A stretch of 64,000 bases of DNA from Streptomyces sp. CB02009 (GCF_001905825.1 NZ_LIVV01000005.1:264594-328593), one strand, 5' to 3'. Positions 31,803 to 40,121 are shown, numbered from the stretch's first letter. Notes: a model not told the origin generated them from the letters alone. Numbers and translations: made by a program.

Positions 31803-32501
31803 ATGCCGAGACTCCGTCTGCGTCACGCCGTGCGTGCCGCGCTCTCCGCCGTCGTCCCCCTCGCGCTCCTCGGCGCGGTCACCGGACCCGCGCACGCCGC
31901 CCCGGGGGCGGCGGCCTGGCCCGCGCCCGTCCCGGTGGTCTCGCACATCGAGACCACCGACCCGGTCGTCTTCATCACCATCGACGACGGCTGGTTCCAC
32001 GACCCCGCCGCGGCGAAGCTGCTGCTCGACCGCCGGGTGCCCGCCTCGCTCTTCCTGCTGCCCGGCGCCTACTCGTACGACTCCGGCTACTTCCACACTC
32101 TGCTGAACCAGGGCCCCTCCCGCGTCGAGAACCACACGGTCAACCACCCGGACCTGACCACCCTCGACGCCGCCGGCCAGAAGGCAGAGCTCTGCGGGGC
32201 GCGCGACCAGCACCTCGCACAGTTCGGCGACGGCCCGCGGCTGCTCCGCCCGCCGTACGGCGTGTACGACGCGACCACTCGGACCACGGCCCGCGCCTGC
32301 GGTGCGAAGGCGCTGGTGACCTGGACGTACGACCTCACCACCTGGGGCCAGTGGACCCCGCCGACGCCGGCGCTCAAGGCCGGCGACATCATCCTGCTGC
32401 ACTTCAACGAGACCCTGGAGCAGGATCTGACGCGCGCCCTCGCGGCGGCCGAGGCCGCGGGACTGAGGCCGGCACCCCTCAGGGAGTACGTGCCCGAGTA
32501 G
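31803..32501 (+). CDS. Secreted polysaccharide deacetylase (NodB-like, CE4)
   Basis: 232 residues. Signal peptide to about residue 31 (ALLGAVTGPAHAA). VVFITIDDGWFHD carries the catalytic/metal Asp pair, ENHTVNHPDL the two metal His residues, LLRPPYG motif 3, and GDIILLHFN the C-terminal His. All CE4 motifs are present. Substrate would be an N-acetylated glycan such as chitin oligomers or peptidoglycan. The DasR-like site upstream favours a link to GlcNAc/chitin use. No ribosome site is visible. Confidence 0.9.
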   Translation: MPRLRLRHAVRAALSAVVPLALLGAVTGPAHAAPGAAAWPAPVPVVSHIETTDPVVFITIDDGWFHDPAAAKLLLDRRVPASLFLLPGAYSYDSGYFHTLLNQGPSRVENHTVNHPDLTTLDAAGQKAELCGARDQHLAQFGDGPRLLRPPYGVYDATTRTTARACGAKALVTWTYDLTTWGQWTPPTPALKAGDIILLHFNETLEQDLTRALAAAEAAGLRPAPLREYVPE

Positions 32502-32506
32502 CGGGA

Positions 32507-32567
32507 GCGGGCGGGGCGGGCGGGCCCGGGAAGAGCAGGCCCGGAAGAAGCGGGCGGGGCGGGCGGG
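32507..32567. repeat. Direct repeat in a convergent gap
   Basis: The 18-bp sequence GCGGGCGGGGCGGGCGGG is present exactly at 32507-32524 and 32550-32567, between the deacetylase stop and the stop of the convergent ATP-grasp gene. Confidence 0.7.
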
Positions 32568-32569
32568 AC

Positions 32570-33754
32570 CTAGAGGATCACGTGCGGGAGGAAGCGGGCG
32601 TACTCGTCGGTGACGAGGCTCGCCGACTCCCGGATGCCCAGCCCCGCCGCCTCGTCCTCGACGACCCACGCGCCGAGCACCACCCGGTTGCCGTCGAAGT
32701 CGGGCAGCGGGGCCAGCTCCTGGTAGCAGCAGGGCTCCCCGTCCCGTACGAACGGCTCCGTGCCGGCCTCGTGCAGGGTGACGCCCGCACCCTCGCGGCC
32801 GAGCAGCGGCTTGGCGACCCAGCCGGTGGTCGAGGCGAGTTCACGCGGTCCGTCGAGGTAGGCGGGGAGCAGGTTGGGGTGGCCCGGGTACAGCTCCCAC
32901 AGGATCGCAAGGAGGGCCTTGTTGGAGAGCAGCATCTTCCAGGCGGGCTCGATCCAGCAGGTGGTGCCGGTGCCGCCGCCGTTGTCGAGGGTGTCCAGGA
33001 CGTGCCGGCCGAAGCGGTCGGTGGTCAGCCACTCCCACGGGTAGAGCTTGAAGCAGCTGCGGATGAACCGGAGCCGGTCGTCCACGAAGCGGCGCGAGAG
33101 CCGGTCCCAGCCGATCCGTTCGACGGAGAGGGCCTCGGTCTCCAGCCCGGCCTGCTGGGCGGTCTCGCGCAGGTACGCGACCGTCATCAGGTCCTCTCCG
33201 AGCTCGTCGCCGTCCGAGTGCACGAAGTGGAGGGGGCCGGGAGGCAGCAGCGGGGCCTGCTTCCGCCACGCGTCGACGAGGCGTTCGTGGAGCGAGTTCC
33301 ACTGGTCGGCGCCGGGGAAGCGCTCCTCCATCCAGAACCACTGCGGGCTCGCGGCCTCCACGAGCGAGGTGGGGGTGTCGGCGTTGTACTCCAGCATCTT
33401 GGCCGGGCCGGCGCCGTCGTAGCGCAGGTCGAACCGCCCGTAGAGGGAGGGGAGTTCGGCGCGCCGCCGCCAGGACTCGGCGACCAGGGACGCGAGCTTC
33501 GGATCGGTGATCCCCAGCTCGGCGAACCGGTCCCGCTCGACGATGTGCGCGGCCGCCGCGAGGCACATCGCGTGCAGCTCCTCGACGACCTCCTCCAGGG
33601 CCTCGACCTCGGGCAGGCTGAAGGAGTAGTACGCGCTCTCGTCCCAGTACGGACGCAGCGAACCGTCCGGGTAGCGGGTCAGCGGGTAGACGAGCCCCTG
33701 CTCCTCCACCGTCTCCTGCCAGCCCGGCCGGGGCTCGATGGTGTGCCGTCGCAT
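32570..33754 (-). CDS. Glutathionylspermidine synthase-like ATP-grasp protein (YgiC/YjfC type)
   Basis: 394 residues from ATG 33754. PYWDESAYYSFSLPEVEALE, DGAGPAKMLEYNADTPTSLVEAA and WFWMEERFPGADQWNSLHERL are characteristic of the GSP_synth family. The ATP-binding part includes WKMLLSNKALLAILWELYPGHPNLLPAY and GWVAKPLLGREGAGVTL. The family joins an amine and a peptide carboxylate using ATP; E. coli YgiC has no settled substrate. The gene follows a small cysteine lipoprotein gene by 14 bp, like the E. coli ygiB-ygiC pair. Confidence 0.9.
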   Translation of the reverse strand: MRRHTIEPRPGWQETVEEQGLVYPLTRYPDGSLRPYWDESAYYSFSLPEVEALEEVVEELHAMCLAAAAHIVERDRFAELGITDPKLASLVAESWRRRAELPSLYGRFDLRYDGAGPAKMLEYNADTPTSLVEAASPQWFWMEERFPGADQWNSLHERLVDAWRKQAPLLPPGPLHFVHSDGDELGEDLMTVAYLRETAQQAGLETEALSVERIGWDRLSRRFVDDRLRFIRSCFKLYPWEWLTTDRFGRHVLDTLDNGGGTGTTCWIEPAWKMLLSNKALLAILWELYPGHPNLLPAYLDGPRELASTTGWVAKPLLGREGAGVTLHEAGTEPFVRDGEPCCYQELAPLPDFDGNRVVLGAWVVEDEAAGLGIRESASLVTDEYARFLPHVIL

Positions 33755-33768
33755 GTGCCGGACCTCTC

Positions 33769-34071
33769 TCAGCCGCCGCCGGAACCGGAGCAGCCGAAGC
33801 CGCCGGTGTCGACGGCCTTCTTGTCGAAGCTGCCCCCGCTCACGCGGTTGTCGCGTATGGAGCCGCCGTAGTAGTACGAGCCCCGGTGGCTGCTGCTTCC
33901 GTTGTCGTCGTCGTCGCTGCCGCCGCCGCTCTCGCACTCGTAGCTGGGCAGCGTCTCCCGGGTCACCGGGTCCACACACCGCTTGTCCGGGTCGGAGCCG
34001 CACGCGGTGATCGTCGCCGCGAGCACACCCATCCCGCCGAGCACCACCGTGCTCGACCTCAGCCTCCGCAT
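33769..34071 (-). CDS. Small lipoprotein paired with the ATP-grasp gene
   Basis: 100 residues from ATG 34071. LAATITAC is a lipobox with Cys near 23. The mature part starts GSDPDKRCVDPVTRETLPSYECE, then a Gly/Ser/Asp/Tyr-rich region, ending GGFGCSGSGGG. At least three cysteines remain besides the lipid Cys. Position before an ATP-grasp ligase suggests the lipoprotein or its tail may be the substrate or partner; this is inference. A longer frame to 34122 would hide the signal peptide. Confidence 0.8.
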   Translation of the reverse strand: MRRLRSSTVVLGGMGVLAATITACGSDPDKRCVDPVTRETLPSYECESGGGSDDDDNGSSSHRGSYYYGGSIRDNRVSGGSFDKKAVDTGGFGCSGSGGG

Positions 34072-34150
34072 GTCCCTGGCCCTCCCCTTCGCAGTCGCGA
34101 CCGCACAGTGTAGGCCGGTCAATTCCAGCCGCAGCGCCTAGAGTCATTTC

Positions 34151-35128
34151 GTGCTACTCGGGATGATTTGCGCGCTCGCCTCGTCCGTCTGCTTCGGCGC
34201 GGCCTCCGTTCTCCAGGCCATGGGGGCCCGCGCCACGACACCGGGAACCGGTGGCGGGGTCGACATCGCGCTGATGTGGCGGGTGCTGCGGCAGTGGCGG
34301 TACCTCGCCGGCCTCTGCGCGGACGGCCTCGGGTTCGTGCTGCAGATCGTGGCGTTGCGGACCCTGCCGATCTACGTGGTCGGCGCGGCCCTCGCCGCGA
34401 GCCTGGCGGTCACGGCGGTCATCGCCTCCCGGGTGCTGCGGGTGCGGCTCAGCCGGGTGGAGTGGACGGCGGTGGGTGTGGTCTGCGCGGGGCTCGCGCT
34501 GCTGGCCCTCGCCTCCGGCAAGGAGGGCCACGAGGAAGGCCCCGGGTGGTTGCCCTGGGCGCTGCTCGCGAGCGCCTTCGGGGTGCTGCTGCTGGGCGTC
34601 GTGGGCGGACGGCTGCCGGCGAAGCCCCGCGCCCTCGTCCTCGGCCTGGGGGCGGGCTTCGGCTTCGGGGTGGTGGAGGTGGCGGTCCGGCTGATCGACG
34701 GCATCGATCTCGCCGATCCGGTCTGGTACGCGCTCCTGGTGGGCGGCGGGGCCGCGTTCGTCCTGCTGACCTCGGCGCTCCAACGCGGCTCGGTGACGAC
34801 GGCGACGGCGGGCGCGGTACTCGGCGAGACGGTCGGCCCCGCGATCATCGGGGTGGCCTGGCTCGGCGACACCACCCGCGAGGGCCTCGGCTGGCTCGCG
34901 GTCACCGGCTTCGCGATCGCGGTGGCGGGCTCCCTGACCCTGGCCCGCTTCGGCGAACCCCCGGAAACGGAGGGCCGCCCGACGGAGACGGGGCCGACGA
35001 CGAGGGCGGGGGCGGCGGGGCCCGGAGCGGGCGGTGCCGGAGCGGGCGGGGCCCCGGGCCCGACTTCCGGCCCGGGCCCGGGCCACGACCACGGCACGGG
35101 TCCGGACCGGGGCCAGGACGGCTCGTAG
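34151..35128 (+). CDS. DMT/EamA-type membrane protein
   Basis: 325 residues from GTG 34151. Nine to ten hydrophobic helices, starting LLGMICALASSVCFGAASVLQAMGAR, with repeat-like halves typical of small drug/metabolite permeases. A disordered Gly/Pro/Thr tail of about 55 residues follows (GAGGAGAGGAPG...). TAGAGT (34139-34144) lies 6 nt before the GTG with no ribosome site, so the message is probably leaderless. Substrate unknown. The stop region is echoed downstream. Confidence 0.85.
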   Translation: MLLGMICALASSVCFGAASVLQAMGARATTPGTGGGVDIALMWRVLRQWRYLAGLCADGLGFVLQIVALRTLPIYVVGAALAASLAVTAVIASRVLRVRLSRVEWTAVGVVCAGLALLALASGKEGHEEGPGWLPWALLASAFGVLLLGVVGGRLPAKPRALVLGLGAGFGFGVVEVAVRLIDGIDLADPVWYALLVGGGAAFVLLTSALQRGSVTTATAGAVLGETVGPAIIGVAWLGDTTREGLGWLAVTGFAIAVAGSLTLARFGEPPETEGRPTETGPTTRAGAAGPGAGGAGAGGAPGPTSGPGPGHDHGTGPDRGQDGS

Positions 35129-35181
35129 GCACGGGGCTCCGTGCCGGGGCGGTGCGGCCGGGGCCCGGGTTGTGGGAGCAG

Positions 35182-35394
35182 GCACGAGCCCGCCCCGGTC
35201 GCGGGCACGGGCCGCGCAGGCACCTGCCTACGCCCCGGGCGCGGACCTTGGCGCTGGCGCGGCGCGGGTGCGAGTGCCGGGGCTTCGGCCTTCGCGTAGA
35301 GGCGGGCCTCAGCGCGGGCACGAACCCCGACCCGGTCGCCGGCACACGGCCGCGCGCAGGCACCCGACGGGCGCGGACCTTGGCGCGGGCGCAG
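35182..35394. repeat. Imperfect direct repeats in a 385-bp gene-free gap
   Basis: About 80 bp starting GCACGAGCCCGCCCCGGTCG (35182-35261) recurs diverged at 35318-35394; both end in GGCGCGGACCTTGGCGC. Outside the repeats, CCTCGTAGGC near 35432 echoes GGCTCGTAGGC at the stop of the DMT gene (35121-35131). The gap 35129-35513 holds no other recognisable feature. Confidence 0.65.
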
Positions 35395-35513
35395 GCGCGG
35401 GCCCCGGTCGACGCCGGGCCGCGGCCAGAGCGCCTCGTAGGCGGCTGACTCCGGCACGGGCCCGGGCGACGGCGCCTCCTCGGTACCTGGCACCGGGCGC
35501 CCGGCCAACTCGC

Positions 35514-37031
35514 CTACCAGGTGTCCGTCTCGGTGCCTCCAGGCGTGGGGGGCAGTACCCGGCACAGGGTCTGGAGGGCGCTCTGCCAGGCGCTGTCCGG
35601 GGGTGTGCCGTAGCCGACGACGAGGCCGTCCAGGGTCGGCGGCACCGTCGGGCGGCGGAACTCGTTGACGCCCTGGACCGCGAGGCCGTTCCAGGCGGCG
35701 GCCCGGAGCACCTCCTGCTCCGTTCCGGGCGGCAGGGCCAGGACGGCGTGGAGGCCGGCCGCGATCCCGCTGACCCTCGTCTCCGGCGAGTGCGCGGCCA
35801 CCGCCGCCACCAGCTGGTCGCGGCGCCGCCGGTAGCGCAGCCGCATCGCCCGTACGTGCCGGTCGTACGCCCCCGAGCCGAGGAACTCCGCGAACGCCAG
35901 CTGGTCCGGCGCGCTGGACACCCAGTCCACGACCCCCTTCGCCGCCACCACCTCGCCGACCAGGCTCTCCGGCAGCACCATCCACGCGAGCCGCAGGCCG
36001 GGGGCGAGGGACTTGCTCGCGGTGCCGAGGTAGACGACCCGCTCGGGGTCGAGGCCCTGGAGGGCGCCCACGGGCTGCCGGTCGTAGCGGAACTCCCCGT
36101 CGTAGTCGTCCTCCAGGACGAAGCCGCCCGAGGTCCGTGCCCAGTCGACGACCTGCGCCCGCCGGTCCGGGGGCAGGGCGCCGCCGAGCGGGAACTGGTG
36201 GGCGGCCGTCATCAGGACGGCTCCGGCCGAGCCGAGGGGGCCGGACTCCTCGACCAGGGTGCCGCGTTCGTCGAAGGGCAGGGCCGGAGTGCCGAGGCCC
36301 GCTCCGGTGAGGAGATCCGCGTGGAGGCCGAGCCCGTACGACTCGATCGCGACGTCGCGGACGCCCCGGCTCCGCAGCACCTGCCCGATCAGCATCAGGC
36401 CGTGCACGAAGCCCGCGCAGACGACGATCCGTTCGGGCCGGGCGTACACGCCCCGCGCGCGGGCCAGGTACTCGGCGAGGACGGTGCGCAGTTCGATCCG
36501 GCCGCGTGGATCGCCGTACCCGAAGGCCTCGTTGGGGGCGGCGGTGAACGCCCGCCGGTACGCCCTGAGCCACTCGGCGCGCGGGAAGGACGCCAGATCG
36601 GGGGTGCCGGCCTTGAGGTTGTGCGCGGGCGTGGAGGGCCGGGGCAGGGCCCGCGGGGGCGGGGCGGCGGACCCGATACCCGGTCGGGCCTCGACGTGCC
36701 GGGGCGCGGAACGGCGGGGCTCGGCACGGCGAGGTGCGGAACGGCGGGGCTCGGCGCCGCGGGGCTCGGCGCGGCGGGCGACCCGGGTGCCGGAGCCCTG
36801 CCGGGCCGTCAGCCAGCCCTCGGCGACGAGTTCGGCGTAGGCGTCGGCGACGGTGTTGCGGGCCATGCCGAGGTCCGCGGCGAGCGACCGGGAGGACGGC
36901 AGCCGGGTGCCCGCCTCCAGGCGCCCGCTGCGCACCGCCTCGCGGAGTGCGTCCATGAGTCCGGCCCGCAGCCGCGGACCGCGGAGTTCAAGATGGAGGT
37001 CGGCCCCGAAAGTGGCCCACTCGTTCGCCAT
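35514..37031 (-). CDS. MocR-type GntR/aminotransferase regulator
   Basis: 505 residues from ATG 37031. GntR winged helix at about 10-80 (GLMDALREAVRSGRLEAGTRLPSSRSLAADLGMARNTVADAYAELVAEGWL). A variable RRAEPRRSAP-repeat linker (about 85-115) follows, then a class I aminotransferase-like domain with LEDDYDGEFRYDRQPVGAL and the lysine in YLGTASKSLAPGLRLAW. MocR/PdxR regulators bind PLP and usually control vitamin B6 or amino-acid genes. Divergent from an AhpD-like gene with only 46 bp between, so that gene is its likely target. The linker DNA carries a 30-bp-period repeat (exact 20-mer at 36706 and 36736). Confidence 0.93.
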   Translation of the reverse strand: MANEWATFGADLHLELRGPRLRAGLMDALREAVRSGRLEAGTRLPSSRSLAADLGMARNTVADAYAELVAEGWLTARQGSGTRVARRAEPRGAEPRRSAPRRAEPRRSAPRHVEARPGIGSAAPPPRALPRPSTPAHNLKAGTPDLASFPRAEWLRAYRRAFTAAPNEAFGYGDPRGRIELRTVLAEYLARARGVYARPERIVVCAGFVHGLMLIGQVLRSRGVRDVAIESYGLGLHADLLTGAGLGTPALPFDERGTLVEESGPLGSAGAVLMTAAHQFPLGGALPPDRRAQVVDWARTSGGFVLEDDYDGEFRYDRQPVGALQGLDPERVVYLGTASKSLAPGLRLAWMVLPESLVGEVVAAKGVVDWVSSAPDQLAFAEFLGSGAYDRHVRAMRLRYRRRRDQLVAAVAAHSPETRVSGIAAGLHAVLALPPGTEQEVLRAAAWNGLAVQGVNEFRRPTVPPTLDGLVVGYGTPPDSAWQSALQTLCRVLPPTPGGTETDTW

Positions 37032-37077
37032 GTGAATGGACCATACTCCTGCGCCACCTCGCTCGTACGGTGAAGAC
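37032..37077. promoter_or_regulatory. 46-bp divergent promoter region
   Basis: Plus strand: TACGGT (37066-37071) is 6 nt before ATG 37078, a leaderless arrangement. Minus strand: TATGGT (complement of 37040-37045) is 8 nt before ATG 37031. The two promoters must overlap, so one MocR dimer could control both. Confidence 0.6.
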
Positions 37078-37620
37078 ATGACCACGCACACGAACACCCT
37101 CCACGCCCCCGGCAACAACGGCACCATCGGCACCACCGCTCCGACCGAGTACGCCCACGAGCACGCCCCGCGCCTCCCCCTCGCCGAGCGCGTCCCCGAG
37201 TTCTACCGGGCGATGCTGCGCCTGGAGACGGCCGCGGCGAAGGACATCGACCCGACCCTGTACCACCTGATCAAGATCCGGGCCTCGCAGATCAACCACT
37301 GCGGCTTCTGCATCGACATGCACTCCAAGGACGCGCTGGCCGAGGGCGAGACCGTCGAGCGGATCGTGCAGCTCTCCGCCTGGGAGGAGTCGCGGCACTT
37401 CTACACCGAGCGGGAGCTCGCCGCCCTCGCGCTGACCGAGTCCGTGACCGTCCTGACCGACGGCTTCGTCCCCGACGAGGTGTACGCGCGCGCCGCCGAG
37501 CAGTTCGACGAGACCGAGCTCGCCCGCGTCATCAGCGCGATCGTCGTCATCAACGCGTGGAACCGGATCGGCGTCACCACCCGGATGACGCCCGGCCACT
37601 ACACCCCGCGCAGCGCGTGA
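37078..37620 (+). CDS. AhpD-like carboxymuconolactone decarboxylase-family protein
   Basis: 180 residues. ASQINHCGFCIDMHSKDA has the AhpD-type CxxC (Cys75, Cys78) with His82, the peroxidatic/relay site. The rest is the CMD helical fold. Such proteins reduce peroxides or act as thiol carriers. Start at ATG 37078 follows a TACGGT box by 6 nt. The GTG of the next gene overlaps its stop by 4 bp. Controlled probably by the divergent MocR protein. Confidence 0.9.
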   Translation: MTTHTNTLHAPGNNGTIGTTAPTEYAHEHAPRLPLAERVPEFYRAMLRLETAAAKDIDPTLYHLIKIRASQINHCGFCIDMHSKDALAEGETVERIVQLSAWEESRHFYTERELAALALTESVTVLTDGFVPDEVYARAAEQFDETELARVISAIVVINAWNRIGVTTRMTPGHYTPRSA

Positions 37621-38420
37621 GCACGGCAGGGGCCGGGGCAGGGGCCGGGGCAGGGAGCGGGAGCGGCGACGGGCCCCGCGACTCGGCGGCCGAGGTCCTG
37701 CGCGCCCTCCACCGGGACCGGGCGGCCGGCGATCCGCTGGTGCTGCCCGGCCCGTGGGACGCGGTGAGCGCCCGCGCCTTCGAGGCGGCCGGGTTCCCTG
37801 CGCTCGCGACGCCGAGCGCCGGGATCGCCGCCTCCCTCGGGTACGAGGACGGGGCGACCCCGGTGGCGGAGATGTTCGCCGCGGTGACCCGGATCGTCCG
37901 GTCCGTCTCCGTGCCCGTGACGGCGGACCTGGAGGGCGGGTACGGACTGCCGGCGCCCGAACTGGTGGAGCGCGTAAGGGAGTCGGGGGCCGTCGGCGTG
38001 AACCTGGAGGACACCGGACCGGACGGCGGGCTCACCGACCCGCGGGCGCACGCCGAGTGGCTGGCGGAGGTACGGGCCGCGGTGGGACCCGGACTCTTCG
38101 TCAACGCGCGCGTGGACGCGTACATCCGCGGGGTGTCCGAACCCCTGGAGGCTGCGATCGCCCGCGCCCGGCTCTACGCGGAGGCCGGGGCGGACTGCGT
38201 GTACCCGATCGCCGCCCCGTCCGCGGACCTCCCGGCCCTGCGCGCCGCCCTCGGCGACCTCCCGCTCAACGCGCTGGCCGCCCCGGACGGCGGCCCGTCC
38301 TTCGCCGAGCTGGGGCGGCTCGGCGCGACCCGGATCACCTTCGGCGACGGCCTGCTCCTGCGCGCGCGGGACGACCTGGCCGCGCTGGCGGCGAAGCTCC
38401 GCGGGAGCACGACGGGTTGA
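37617..38420 (+). CDS. Isocitrate lyase/PEP mutase superfamily protein
   Basis: 267 residues from GTG 37617 (GTGA overlap). After a Gly/Ala-rich lead of about 20 residues: PLVLPGPWDAVSARAFEAAGFPALATPSAGIAASLGYED, VPVTADLEGGYG (metal Asp/Glu) and GLFVNARVDAYIRG (active-site loop with Arg) match the PEPM/ICL barrel. Members cleave or rearrange 2-methylcitrate, oxaloacetate or phosphonopyruvate; the reaction here is not assigned. Coupled to the AhpD-like gene. Confidence 0.87.
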   Translation: MSTAGAGAGAGAGSGSGDGPRDSAAEVLRALHRDRAAGDPLVLPGPWDAVSARAFEAAGFPALATPSAGIAASLGYEDGATPVAEMFAAVTRIVRSVSVPVTADLEGGYGLPAPELVERVRESGAVGVNLEDTGPDGGLTDPRAHAEWLAEVRAAVGPGLFVNARVDAYIRGVSEPLEAAIARARLYAEAGADCVYPIAAPSADLPALRAALGDLPLNALAAPDGGPSFAELGRLGATRITFGDGLLLRARDDLAALAAKLRGSTTG

Positions 38421-38503
38421 GACCCCCGCCGCCACCCCGGGCGCCACACCGCGCGACCGCGGCCCCGCTCGGCGCGCCCCCGCTCGGCGCGGACCCGATC
38501 GGC

Positions 38504-38881
38504 TCAGCCGCCGAGCAGCGCGCCGGCCGCCTGTCCGACGGCCACGCCCGAGGCGAGGATCCCGGTCACCGCGCCCGCGTCCGTGAGGGCGCGGCGCACC
38601 CGGGCGAGCCGGCCCGCGTCCGCGCGGCCGGTGCTCTCGATCTCGTCCTCGGCCTCGGAGAGTTCGCCGTCCAGGGCGGCCGTCTGCTCCGTGGGGACGA
38701 CCCCGCCGAGGTCGGCGCGGAGCCGGCGGATGGCCTGGAGCAGCTCCTCCTGCTGCGGGTCACGGGCCGCCGGGGCTCCGTGACCCGTACTGGTGACGGT
38801 GTTGTGGTCGCCGATGGTGACATTGCCCCCGGTGTTGGTGACATGGATGCCCCCACCCGCGGTGTTTCCGGTCCCGGTCAC
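38504..38881 (-). CDS. Small protein with Gly/Asn/Thr repeat head and helical tail
   Basis: 125 residues from GTG 38881, chosen for the strong GGAGG 4-5 nt upstream. The head, about residues 1-35 (VTGTGNTAGGGIHV, then TNTGGNVTIGDHNTVTSTG), is a beta-prone Gly/Asn/Thr repeat with the core VTIGDHN. The tail is two long helices (QEELLQAIRRLRADLGG; LDGELSEAEDEIESTG) and a hydrophobic Gly/Ala end (AVTGILASGVAVGQAAGALLGG). It resembles small actinobacterial proteins of unknown function (possibly DUF5955; not certain). Downstream of mdh beyond a strong terminator, so independently expressed. Confidence 0.8.
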   Translation of the reverse strand: MTGTGNTAGGGIHVTNTGGNVTIGDHNTVTSTGHGAPAARDPQQEELLQAIRRLRADLGGVVPTEQTAALDGELSEAEDEIESTGRADAGRLARVRRALTDAGAVTGILASGVAVGQAAGALLGG

Positions 38882-38994
38882 GATTCCTCCGATGCGGCCG
38901 ACGCCTCTGGCGGCGTCGGCACCCCCGGCGTCTGCGACGCCCGACCGCCCCAGCCTACGGCCGACGTGGGGCCCTGTTCCGGAGCATGAGAAAC

Positions 38995-39038
38995 GGCGCC
39001 CCCGAGCCGTACGGTCGGTCGTACGGTTCGGGGGCGCC
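38995..39038 (-). terminator. mdh terminator
   Basis: 19-bp stem (38995-39013 with 39020-39038, one G-U pair) and a 6-nt loop, 19 bp past the mdh stop and followed on the minus strand by a short GTTTCTC tract. One of the strongest hairpins in the window. Confidence 0.9.
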
Positions 39039-39057
39039 GGGCGCGTGGAGCCTGGGC

Positions 39058-40047
39058 TCAGATGAGGCCGAGCTCGCGGACCGCGTCGCGCTCCTCGGAG
39101 AGCTCCTTCACGGAGGCGTCGATCCGGCCGCGGGAGAAGTCGTTGATCTCCAGGCCCTGGACGATCTCGTACTTGCCGTCGGTGCAGGTGACGGGGAAGG
39201 AGGAGATGAGGCCCTCCGGGACGCCGTACGAGCCGTCCGACGGGATGCCCATGGAGGTCCAGTCGCCCGCGGCGGTGCCGTTGACCCAGGTGTGGACGTG
39301 GTCGATGGCGGCGTTCGCGGCCGAGGCGGCGGAGGACGCGCCACGGGCGTCGATGATCGCGGCGCCGCGCTTGGCGACGGTCGGGATGAAGGTGTCGGCC
39401 AGCCACGCCTCGTCGTCGACGAGCTCGGCGGCGTTCTTGCCGGCGATCTCCGCGTGGAAGATGTCCGGGTACTGGGTCGCGGAGTGGTTGCCCCAGATGG
39501 TGAGGCGCTTGATGTCCTCGACCGAGGCGCCGGTCTTCTGGGCCAGCTGCGTCAGCGCGCGGTTGTGGTCCAGGCGGGTCATGGCGGTGAAGCGCTCGGC
39601 CGGCACGTCCGGGGCGGACTGCTGCGCGATGAGGGCGTTGGTGTTGGCCGGGTTGCCGACGACGAGGACCTTGATGTCGTCCGCGGCGTGGGCGTTGATG
39701 GCCTGGCCCTGCGGCTTGAAGATGCCGCCGTTGGCGGCGAGCAGGTCGCCGCGCTCCATGCCCGGGCCACGCGGGCGGGCGCCCACGAGCAGGCCGATGT
39801 TGGCGCCCTCGAAGCCCTTGTTCGGGTCGTCGAAGATGTCGATGCCCTTGAGCAGCGGGAAGGCGCAGTCGTCGAGCTCCATGGCGGTGCCCTCGGCGGC
39901 CTTCACGCCCTGCGGGATCTCGAGGAGGCGCAGCTTGACCGGCACGTCCGCGCCGAGCAGGTGGCCGGAGGCGATGCGGACGAGCAGCGCGTAGCCGATC
40001 TGGCCGGCCGCGCCGGTCACGGTGACATTCACGGGAGTGCGGGTCAT
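39058..40047 (-). CDS. mdh: Malate dehydrogenase
   Basis: 329 residues from ATG 40047. VTGAAGQIGYALLVRIASG is the NAD-binding motif; ELDDCAFPLL, GARPRGPGMERGDLL (mobile loop arginines) and IWGNHSATQYPD (catalytic His) identify the LDH-like MalDH group. It interconverts malate and oxaloacetate in the TCA cycle. The product is full length, the gene is monocistronic, and a strong terminator follows. An imperfect palindrome lies in its 5' region. Confidence 0.97.
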   Translation of the reverse strand: MTRTPVNVTVTGAAGQIGYALLVRIASGHLLGADVPVKLRLLEIPQGVKAAEGTAMELDDCAFPLLKGIDIFDDPNKGFEGANIGLLVGARPRGPGMERGDLLAANGGIFKPQGQAINAHAADDIKVLVVGNPANTNALIAQQSAPDVPAERFTAMTRLDHNRALTQLAQKTGASVEDIKRLTIWGNHSATQYPDIFHAEIAGKNAAELVDDEAWLADTFIPTVAKRGAAIIDARGASSAASAANAAIDHVHTWVNGTAAGDWTSMGIPSDGSYGVPEGLISSFPVTCTDGKYEIVQGLEINDFSRGRIDASVKELSEERDAVRELGLI

Positions 40048-40121
40048 GGCGATCTCCGTAAGACAGCTGGCGGTGGGGGTCCCTGCCCCTGGTGCGGGAT
40101 AGCTCTCTTGATCGATCGGTG

